This document shows positions 8,473 to 15,741 of a DNA stretch of 37,676 bases, piece after piece. The DNA is from Chitinophagaceae bacterium (lineage in GTDB: Bacteria > Bacteroidota > Bacteroidia > Chitinophagales > Chitinophagaceae). Position numbers and translations under genes: made by a program. The DNA lies in the NCBI GenBank assembly GCA_021299955.1, contig JAJTFQ010000023.1, positions 1 through 37,676 of the forward strand, read 5' to 3'. The notes beneath the pieces are model-generated. The model saw only the letters and a list, made by a program, of their open reading frames with translations. It was not told where the DNA came from and did no database searches. Numbering within the stretch: position 1 is the stretch's first letter; every line of letters starts with the position of its first letter.

Positions 8473-11400
8473 TCAGGGCAACGATGACTCCCACATTATT
8501 TCTACAGGATGGCTGGACATCCGACCCGTTCCGTCCTTGATCTGGTGGCGGCAACTCGTGCCGGGGGCTGCTACGATCGTCTGCGCCGATGCATTGTTGA
8601 CCGTAGGGAACAGCACAAGTCCTCCTATGCGCTGAGAAATGTCATAGTGTTCAGATTCATAGCCGAAAGAGCCCGCCATGCCGCAGCAGCCGGAAGGGAT
8701 CGTCCGCACGTTGTGACCCGTCGGGAACGAAAGCATCTTCACCGTGGCGCCGGGGTCTCCCACCGATTTCTGCTGGCAGTGTCCATGGAAAAGGATTTCC
8801 CGCTGGTCTGCAGAGAATTGATCCGAACGGATCCGGCCCGCCGCCACTTCCTGCATGAAGAATTCATCGAACATCAAGGCCTGACGCGCCAGCTTTTGGG
8901 CATCCGGCAGTCGTTCGTCTGACGCCAGATCCGGATATTCGTCCCGAAAGGTGAGGATGGCGGAGGGCTCGATACCGATCAGGGGCGTCTCGTCTGTAAT
9001 GATCGGCGATAGCAATTCAATATTTCGATTAGCGATATCCTTGGCCTTTCTGACGAATCCCTTCGAAAGCCAGGTACGTCCGCTTTCTTCATGTGCAGGG
9101 ATCAGTACCTCGTATCCCAGACGTTCCAGCAACATGACGGCCTTCTCGCCGATATGCGTATCATTATAATTAGTGAATTCATCACAAAACAGATAGACCT
9201 TACCATTCGTAAGGGCTTTTCTGTTTCCCGATTTTTTCCGGTGTCGCAGATGCCATGATCTGAGCGAATAGCCATGTAAAAGCGGCAACGAACGATCCGG
9301 CGCAAAACCTGCGATCCGCTTGACGAGTCGACTCACGGATGGAGAGGACATCACAAAATTATACAGAGCGGGTGCGATGAGCCCCAGCCTCGATAGTTGA
9401 GTGAACCGCGCAATAAGATGCGCCCGCATCGGGGCCCCGTTGGCATCATAGTAATGCTGCAGAAATTCGGCCTTCAGTTTGGCGACATCCACGTTCGACG
9501 GGCATTCACTCTTGCAGGCCTTGCAGCTCAGGCAAAGGTCCATCACCTCGTAGATCTCGCGATTGTCGTAACGATTCGTTTTATCCGAACGGGTCAGAAA
9601 TTCTCTGAGGATATTGGCCCGGGCCCGGGTGGTATCCTGTTCGTTGCGGGTGGCCATGTATGAGGGACACATGGTGCCACCGGATAGATGAGATTTTCTG
9701 CAGTCTCCGGATCCGTTGCACTGTTCTGCATGCTGCAGGATGTCCTGGTTGTGAAAGCGAAAGATCGTATCGAAAGTCGGCGTCTGCTGTCCGGCATCAT
9801 ACCGCAGGTAGCTGTCCATCGGCGGAGTGTCCACGATCTTGCCGGGATTGAAGATGTGCTGTGGGTCCCAGTTCTCCTTGAGTTCGCACAGGAGTGCATA
9901 GTTCCTGTCGCCGATCATTTGTCGGATGAACTCGCCCCTCAGCCTGCCGTCCCCATGCTCGCCGCTGAGTGATCCTCCGTAATGCTTGACCAGGGTGGCG
10001 ATCTCCTCGGCGATGATGCGGAAAAGCCGGTGGCCATCTGTCGTTTTCAGGTTGATGATGGGTCGCAGGTGTATCTCACCCGACCCGGCATGGGCGTAGT
10101 GCACACTGTAGAGTCCGTGTTTCTTCAGGATCACGTTGAAGTCCCGGATGAAGTCGGGCAGATCGTTCACATCCACGGCAGTATCCTCGATCACTGCCAC
10201 GGCTTTTTCGTCGCCGGGCAGATTACTCAACAGACCAAGTCCGGCCTTTCTGAGTTTCCAGATCTTCTGAGTATCCTCGCCGAACAGCAGCGGAAAGTGA
10301 TAGCCTAAGCTTGCTGCCCGCATCTCTGCTTCCACAACCGCTGCGATCGCTGTGATCTCCTCGCGGGTATCCTTCTTGAATTCTATCACAAGGATTGCCC
10401 CGGGGTCTCCCTGCACGAAGAACCTGTTCTTGCGCTGCTCGGCATTATCTTTTGTACATTCCAGCACGTAGTGGTCGATCAGTTCGCTGGCCGTCGGGCC
10501 GTGTTTAAGGGCGATCAGGTTTGCCCTGAGCGATTCATCCACACTGTTGAAATGGACACACAATAGCCCCGTTTCCCTGGGCGGCAGGTCCACCAGGTTG
10601 AGTTTGATCTCGGTGAGGAAGGCCAGGGTGCCTTCAGACCCCGCGATCAACTTGCAGAAATTGAAATCGGGTTCTCCGGCGGTGAACGGGGCGGTGTCCA
10701 GGAGGAGGTCGATCGCATATCCTGTGTTTCGTCGCTCCACCGATTTCTTCGGAAACTCTTTCCGGATCTCGACCTGATTGCCGTAATCCGAGAGCATGCT
10801 GCGAATGGACCGGTAGATCTGACCTTCCAGGTCATCCTGTTCACATTTCGCATGGAAATCATCCGGACTGAGCGATCTGAACTCCACTTCAGAACCATCA
10901 CTCAACAAGGCCTTTGCTTGGAGCAGGTGTTCTCGGGTGCTGCGGTACACGACCGAATTGGAACCGCAGGAATTGTTACCGACCATGCCACCGATCATCG
11001 CACGGTTGGCAGTGGATGTCTCGGGTCCGAAGAAAAGTCCGTAAGGTTTGAGGTGAAGGTTCAATTCATCCCGCACGACGCCGGGTTCCACCCTGACCCA
11101 TTTCTCTTCCGCATTCACTTCCAGGATGCGGGTGAAATGATGGGAAACATCCACCACAATGCCGTTGCCCACCACCTGACCTGCCAGCGAAGTACCCGCA
11201 GTCCGTGGAATGAGCGAGGTGCCATTTGTACGGGCGAATGCGATCAGCTTGCAGATATCCTCCTTATCGCGCGGAATGGCTACGGCCAGGGGCATCTCCC
11301 GATATGCTGACGCGTCGGTCGCATACAGGATGCGCATTTTCCGGTCGGCATGCAGTTCTCCCTTTAGGCTGCGGGCGAGTTGTTCCAGTTTCTCTTTCAT
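8473..11400 (-). CDS. FAD-binding oxidase / FeS protein (GlcD-GlcF fused, YdiJ-like 2-hydroxyacid dehydrogenase)
   Basis: 975 aa; PRTAGTSLAGQVVGNGIVVDVS and GGMVGNNSCGSNS FAD_binding_4; CLSCKACKSECPSNVDV 4Fe-4S; C-terminal HGHCQQKS...PSGCCGMAGSFGYE CCG-type domain. Confidence 0.92.
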   Translation of the reverse strand: MKEKLEQLARSLKGELHADRKMRILYATDASAYREMPLAVAIPRDKEDICKLIAFARTNGTSLIPRTAGTSLAGQVVGNGIVVDVSHHFTRILEVNAEEKWVRVEPGVVRDELNLHLKPYGLFFGPETSTANRAMIGGMVGNNSCGSNSVVYRSTREHLLQAKALLSDGSEVEFRSLSPDDFHAKCEQDDLEGQIYRSIRSMLSDYGNQVEIRKEFPKKSVERRNTGYAIDLLLDTAPFTAGEPDFNFCKLIAGSEGTLAFLTEIKLNLVDLPPRETGLLCVHFNSVDESLRANLIALKHGPTASELIDHYVLECTKDNAEQRKNRFFVQGDPGAILVIEFKKDTREEITAIAAVVEAEMRAASLGYHFPLLFGEDTQKIWKLRKAGLGLLSNLPGDEKAVAVIEDTAVDVNDLPDFIRDFNVILKKHGLYSVHYAHAGSGEIHLRPIINLKTTDGHRLFRIIAEEIATLVKHYGGSLSGEHGDGRLRGEFIRQMIGDRNYALLCELKENWDPQHIFNPGKIVDTPPMDSYLRYDAGQQTPTFDTIFRFHNQDILQHAEQCNGSGDCRKSHLSGGTMCPSYMATRNEQDTTRARANILREFLTRSDKTNRYDNREIYEVMDLCLSCKACKSECPSNVDVAKLKAEFLQHYYDANGAPMRAHLIARFTQLSRLGLIAPALYNFVMSSPSVSRLVKRIAGFAPDRSLPLLHGYSLRSWHLRHRKKSGNRKALTNGKVYLFCDEFTNYNDTHIGEKAVMLLERLGYEVLIPAHEESGRTWLSKGFVRKAKDIANRNIELLSPIITDETPLIGIEPSAILTFRDEYPDLASDERLPDAQKLARQALMFDEFFMQEVAAGRIRSDQFSADQREILFHGHCQQKSVGDPGATVKMLSFPTGHNVRTIPSGCCGMAGSFGYESEHYDISQRIGGLVLFPTVNNASAQTIVAAPGTSCRHQIKDGTGRMSSHPVEIMWESSLP

Positions 11401-11428
11401 CGATGCTTAAGGCGTATCTTGAAAGTGG

Positions 11429-11459
11429 CAAAGGACGCTATGATGAGTAGCGTCCTTTG
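11429..11459. other. Perfect 12-bp hairpin between icd and the FAD/FeS oxidase
   Basis: CAAAGGACGCTA-TGATGAG-TAGCGTCCTTTG; no clear U-run on the transcribed (minus) strand. Confidence 0.7.
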
Positions 11460-11482
11460 TATTTACTCATGCACACAAACGA

Positions 11483-12712
11483 TTATCCCAGTTTCTTACG
11501 CAGGTTTTCGTCGATGGCATCCAGGAATTCTTCCGTGTATAGATAGTGTTCACCATGGTTGACCTTGTTACCGTGGATGCAAACGGCCAGATCCTTGGTC
11601 ATCTTGCCGCTTTCCACGGTCTCGATGCAGACAGCTTCGAGGGCGTCCGCGAAATCGATCAGCGCCTGGTTGCCATCAAGTTTTCCACGGAAGGCCAGAC
11701 CACGGGTCCATGCGAAGATAGATGCGATCGGATTGGTGCTGGTCGGCCGGCCCTTCTGATATTCGCGATAGTGGCGGGTCACGGTTCCATGCGCAGCCTC
11801 TGCCTCCATGGTTTGGCCGTCGGGCGTAACCAGCACGGATGTCATCAATCCCAGTGAACCATATCCCTGTGCTACGGAATCACTTTGTACATCTCCGTCA
11901 TAGTTCTTGCAGGCCCAAATGAATCCGCCGTTCCACTTCATCGCGCTGGCGACCATATCATCGATCAGGCGATGTTCGTAGGTGATACCGGCTGCGGCGA
12001 ATTGGGTTTTGAATTCAGCATCGAAGATGTCCTGGAAGATATCCTTGAATCGTCCGTCGTATTTTTTGAGGATGGTGTTTTTGGTGCTGAGGTAAAGCGG
12101 CCAACCCTTCTGCAGTGCCATGTTCATGCAGCTGCGGGCAAAGCCTTTGATACTATCCTCGGTGTTGTACATGGCCATGGCCACGCCGCCTCCCTTGAAC
12201 TGGTAAACTTCATGTTCGATGACCTGTCCGTCTTCTCCCTCAAATTTTACAGTGAGTTTTCCCTTGCCGGGTACCACAAAGTCCGTGGCGCGGTATTGAT
12301 CTCCAAAGGCATGACGACCTACGATGATCGGACGATCCCAGGTAGTGACAAGGCGGGGGATGTTTTTGATCACGATCGGCTCACGGAACACGGTTCCGTC
12401 GAGGATGTTACGGATGGTGCCGTTCGGGCTCTTCCACATCTGCTTCAGACCGAACTCCTGCACCCGCTGCTCGTCCGGGGTGATGGTGGCGCACTTGATA
12501 CCCACACCATATTGCCGGATGGCATTGGCGGCATCGATGGTCACCTGGTCGTTCGTCTGGTCGCGATACTCGACCCCCAGGTCGTAATATTTAATATCCA
12601 GTTCCAGGTAGGGGAGGATCAGTTTGTCCTTGATGAATTTCCAGATGATGCGTGTCATCTCATCGCCGTCCAACTCCACCACGGGGTTGGCCACCTTAAT
12701 CTTTTGTGCCAT
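11483..12712 (-). CDS. icd: NADP-dependent isocitrate dehydrogenase (eukaryote-like homodimeric type)
   Basis: 409 aa; [21 protein letters not shown]...[27 protein letters not shown]...[20 protein letters not shown]. Confidence 0.95.
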   Translation of the reverse strand: MAQKIKVANPVVELDGDEMTRIIWKFIKDKLILPYLELDIKYYDLGVEYRDQTNDQVTIDAANAIRQYGVGIKCATITPDEQRVQEFGLKQMWKSPNGTIRNILDGTVFREPIVIKNIPRLVTTWDRPIIVGRHAFGDQYRATDFVVPGKGKLTVKFEGEDGQVIEHEVYQFKGGGVAMAMYNTEDSIKGFARSCMNMALQKGWPLYLSTKNTILKKYDGRFKDIFQDIFDAEFKTQFAAAGITYEHRLIDDMVASAMKWNGGFIWACKNYDGDVQSDSVAQGYGSLGLMTSVLVTPDGQTMEAEAAHGTVTRHYREYQKGRPTSTNPIASIFAWTRGLAFRGKLDGNQALIDFADALEAVCIETVESGKMTKDLAVCIHGNKVNHGEHYLYTEEFLDAIDENLRKKLG

Positions 12713-12756
12713 GTTGTTGATTCTTTGTTACGGGGCATGAAGTTACGACAAAACGC

Positions 12757-13497
12757 TCATTGGAACCGACCTGCCTTGTCTGATGCCTTCAGCCGGCCCT
12801 TCCATGTAAGGGTCATCCAGCAGATCTCGGCGGACTCCGCAGTATTACGTACGGATCTGTGACCATACTGATGATTGTAGAGCATGGCCACCATGAGACG
12901 GGGATTTATCCGCAATGCCGGGCCGACGATGAGGCGATTGTTATCCAGCGTGTTATGGATGATTTCCTTGCCTGTATTCACGAACAATTCATCTGCCACG
13001 GTCAGCATCAGGGCAGGTGACTCTTCTTTCTTACGACCAAGTCTGGCTACTGGGATGGATGCCTGCAGTCGGTAACGAAATCTCATGTTGAAGCTGTGGC
13101 CTCCGGGTTCAGATCCGCTCGGTGTCTGTTCAAAAAACCTTGCTTCTGCCCGAAGCCTATGCTGTAAGGTGATGGAACCCAACGGGTGGGACCTGTTCAG
13201 TTCCTGCCAGATCCTCCACTCCTGTCTGTTTGTCCGCCCGTCTTGTTGAAAACTGAACCGGGCAATGCCTGTCGCCCCCTGCCATCTGTAGGGTAAACGG
13301 TACCCAATGCCCGTTCTGATCAAACGCTGGGAAGGCCATTTCCCATTATGCGTCTGACGCATACCTGCATCCGCCAAGATCGAGAGTTTGCCGTTTATTT
13401 CTACTTGCGCGTAAACCTGGACCCACTGCTGAGAAGTATGGACAATGCTGCGTTTCTGTGCCTTCAGTACCAGCGTCCCGGTCAGCATGAACACCAT
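12757..13497 (-). CDS. DUF2490-family secreted protein
   Basis: HTSQQWVQVYAQVEINGKLSILADAGMR...RLIRTGIGYRLPYRW. Real start probably M57 at 13497 or M60 at 13488 (signal peptide MVFMLTGTLVLKAQ). The ORF-track start at 13665 includes the palindrome array. Confidence 0.8.
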   Translation of the reverse strand: MVFMLTGTLVLKAQKRSIVHTSQQWVQVYAQVEINGKLSILADAGMRQTHNGKWPSQRLIRTGIGYRLPYRWQGATGIARFSFQQDGRTNRQEWRIWQELNRSHPLGSITLQHRLRAEARFFEQTPSGSEPGGHSFNMRFRYRLQASIPVARLGRKKEESPALMLTVADELFVNTGKEIIHNTLDNNRLIVGPALRINPRLMVAMLYNHQYGHRSVRNTAESAEICWMTLTWKGRLKASDKAGRFQ

Positions 13498-13510
13498 CAG
13501 ATACGGAACG

Positions 13511-13604
13511 CCCCAACCCTTGGAGAGTCCCCCCACCCTTGGAGGGTTACCCCACGCTTGGAGCGTTGGCAACTCGTGGAGAGCTGGCAACGCTCCAAGC
13601 GTTG
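13511..13604. repeat. Array of five tandem 13-bp palindromes, period 18-19 bp
   Basis: ACCCTTGGAGAGT (13516), ACCCTTGGAGGGT (13535), ACGCTTGGAGCGT (13554), ACTCGTGGAGAGC (13572), ACGCTCCAAGCGT (13590). Confidence 0.85.
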
Positions 13605-13661
13605 ATGTGACCGCCGGTGCGGGCTTTTGGCTGGTCAAACGGCGCATGGGTAAGCTCAACT

Positions 13662-14489
13662 TCATCCGAGGGCGACGTCAAGGATCATCATGACCAGGAA
13701 TCCCCCGATAAAGCCAAGCACCGAGATGTCGGTGTATTGGTCGCGCTGTGTTTCGGGGATGACTTCCTCCACCACAACATAGATCATGGCCCCGGCCGCA
13801 AAAGCGAGCGCAAAAGGGAGGACGGGTTGCATATAAATTACGGCGATGGCCCCGATGACACCTGCCACAGGTTCCACGATGGCCGAGAGTTGCCCGTACC
13901 AGAAACTTTTGAAACGACTGACCCCGTTTCGGCGCAATGGAACAGCTACGGCCAGGCCCTCGGGAAAATTCTGTATCCCGATGCCGATCGCCAGGGCAAT
14001 CGCGCCGGGAATGGTCGCCTCTGCCATGCCATTGGCAGCGGCACCAAAGAGTACCCCCACCGCCAGTCCCTCGGGAATGTTATGCAGGGTGATGGCCAGT
14101 ATCAGCAGGGTCGTCTTCCTGAAATGAGTCTTCATCCCCTCCGTTTCCTGCTCCCCAAAATTGATGTGAAGGTGCGGCATATACTTGTCCAGAAAGAAGA
14201 TGAACATCGCACCCGCCAGAAAACCGACCGCTGCCGGTAACCATTTCAGGTCAGGCATCATCCGTTCCGACATTTCGATCGCAGGGTTCAGCAGCGACCA
14301 AAAGCTTGCCGCCACCATCACCCCACCCGTGAACCCCAGCATGACATCCAGTACGCTTCGCTTGATGTCCTTGAAGAAAAAGACAAGTGAGGCCCCTGCC
14401 GCTGTCACGAGCCATGTAAAACAGGTGGCCATCAGGGCCGCATATACCGGACCTATGTCCGTCATAAATCGCTCTATCTGCTGCATCAT
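13662..14489 (-). CDS. ZIP-family metal transporter
   Basis: MQQIERFMTDIGPVYAALMATCFTWLVTAAGASLVFFFK...HNIPEGLAVGVLFG...IGIQNFPEGLAVAVPLR...EEVIPE. ORF-track start at 14522 is a TTG; ATG at 14489/14486 preferred. Confidence 0.92.
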   Translation of the reverse strand: MMQQIERFMTDIGPVYAALMATCFTWLVTAAGASLVFFFKDIKRSVLDVMLGFTGGVMVAASFWSLLNPAIEMSERMMPDLKWLPAAVGFLAGAMFIFFLDKYMPHLHINFGEQETEGMKTHFRKTTLLILAITLHNIPEGLAVGVLFGAAANGMAEATIPGAIALAIGIGIQNFPEGLAVAVPLRRNGVSRFKSFWYGQLSAIVEPVAGVIGAIAVIYMQPVLPFALAFAAGAMIYVVVEEVIPETQRDQYTDISVLGFIGGFLVMMILDVALG

Positions 14490-14519
14490 GGCACTGAAGT
14501 TTATATTGTGTTTTCCGTG

Positions 14520-14659
14520 CAACCTGATAGGGGATCTCCCGCGGGTGCAATCCCCTCCGTCCCTCCGTTGACTACCTCAGCCTCAGTCGATGGCAGTTGG
14601 AAATACAATTCTGGGTCGACCAGGTTCAAAAAGTTAGACGAATCTAATTTTTTTTGAAC
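14520..14659 (+). ncRNA. Candidate structured RNA (stand-alone sRNA or leader/riboswitch-like) ending in an intrinsic terminator
   Basis: AACCTG 14521-14526 pairs CAGGTT 14621-14626; GGGGAT 14530-14535 pairs ATCCCC 14550-14555; GTCGA 14586-14590 pairs TCGAC 14616-14620; then AAAAAGTTAGA-CGAA-TCTAATTTTTTTT. No convincing ORF. Confidence 0.5.
14628..14655 (+). terminator. Rho-independent-like terminator (also terminator-like on the minus strand)
   Basis: AAAAAGTTAGA / CGAA / TCTAATTTTTTTT; optional extension GTTC 14624-14627 with GAAC 14656-14659. Confidence 0.6.
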
Positions 14660-14742
14660 GGTAAACCAAAAAGGCCGCCTGAAAAAATTCATGTCTGATA
14701 CCCGAAACCGCTTATCTTTCCGTTCTATTACAGAAAATCCCC

Positions 14743-15684
14743 ATGCGATCTCCCGTTTTCGTATGCATATGCCTGACCCTGCTTTTTTCCTGCGGGCAAA
14801 AGAAAGCGAACCTCGCAACGGATGAAACTGCCCCGCCTGACGCCTTCATTGCTTCGTTCCCTGAATTGACGCTGCCTTACGCACTGACCCAGACAGGACT
14901 CGCGAAATCTCCCGGAGACTCTTTTCTGATCAACCGGAAACTCATGTCCAGATTCGTTCCGGATAGTGTCTTCAAGCGGGATTTCCGCAAGAATGACAAG
15001 ATCCGATTCCATGCGCTCGGCCGGGTCAGCGTTAAAGAGAGAGAGACCTATCTTTTTGTGCGGGCTTCTGCCGCTGGCAAGGTCAAGGGATACCTGCTCG
15101 TTTATGATGCCGACGACCAATTCCGGGTGGCCATGCCTGTGATCAGGGGGAGCGACAGCCGTCGGTCAGATGAATTTGTTATGGACAAACGATATGGCCT
15201 CTCGCTCATTCATACCCGGAAGGGGAGGGAAGGTCAGCAATTGTTCACCAAGGAAGTGTTCGTTTATAATAATGCCGGGGTATTTACCCTCGTCATGACA
15301 GAAAGCAACGAAGAGGTCGAACCGGAAGATGTTTACGATCCGCTGGATACATTGCCTGCCAAACATCCGCTCAGCGGGAACTATGTTATCTCCCGAAACA
15401 ACTTCGTGACCGTGAGGGATGGGAAATCTCCCAACCGCTTGCAGTTCTTTATTCACATGGAGAAGGATGACGGAGATTGTACAGGTGAACTCCGTGGAGA
15501 AATGGACATCGTGAAGCCGGGCATTGCTCACTACAATAAGGCGGATGATCATTGTGCGCTCGAGTTTTCCTTCCGCGGAAACAACCTTCTACTGCGTGAA
15601 CTTGAGGCCTGTGGGAACCATCGGGGCGTTCGATGCCTCTTTTCCGGCACCTACCGCAGGAAGAAAACGGCTTCCGGCCGCTGA
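14743..15684 (+). CDS. Hypothetical lipoprotein
   Basis: 313 aa; MRSPVFVCICLTLLFSCGQKKANLATDE lipobox LLFSC; no family recognised. Confidence 0.75.
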   Translation: MRSPVFVCICLTLLFSCGQKKANLATDETAPPDAFIASFPELTLPYALTQTGLAKSPGDSFLINRKLMSRFVPDSVFKRDFRKNDKIRFHALGRVSVKERETYLFVRASAAGKVKGYLLVYDADDQFRVAMPVIRGSDSRRSDEFVMDKRYGLSLIHTRKGREGQQLFTKEVFVYNNAGVFTLVMTESNEEVEPEDVYDPLDTLPAKHPLSGNYVISRNNFVTVRDGKSPNRLQFFIHMEKDDGDCTGELRGEMDIVKPGIAHYNKADDHCALEFSFRGNNLLLRELEACGNHRGVRCLFSGTYRRKKTASGR

Positions 15685-15704
15685 CCTGTCGCAGTGTTCC
15701 GGGG

Positions 15705-15734
15705 TTGACTTCCAATTTTCTTGTCTTACATTTG
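15705..15734 (+). promoter_or_regulatory. Bacteroidota-type promoter TTG-N19-TACATTTG
   Basis: TTG 15705-15707, 19-nt spacer, TACATTTG 15727-15734; only 7 nt before ATG 15742. Confidence 0.65.
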
Positions 15735-15741
15735 CCCAGCT

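Noticed and set aside
11885-12862. 325-aa plus ORF antisense to icd
   Set aside because: Opposite strand of a highly conserved icd gene; translation has no family features.
13498-13665. N-terminal 56 residues of the DUF2490 ORF as given in the ORF track
   Set aside because: This segment translates the palindrome array and the end of the ZIP gene; a signal peptide begins at M57/M60.
14520-14640. tRNA, SRP RNA or a standard riboswitch
   Set aside because: No cloverleaf with matching acceptor and T arms, no GGAAG/AGCAG SRP apical motif, and no TPP, Mn or NiCo consensus could be found by eye on either strand; left as an unclassified candidate.
14501-14818. 105-aa minus ORF across the structured intergenic element
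   Set aside because: It overlaps the lipoprotein start, the terminator hairpin and the paired RNA stems; translation (…GGTEGIAPAGDPLSG…) looks like a read-through of structured non-coding DNA.
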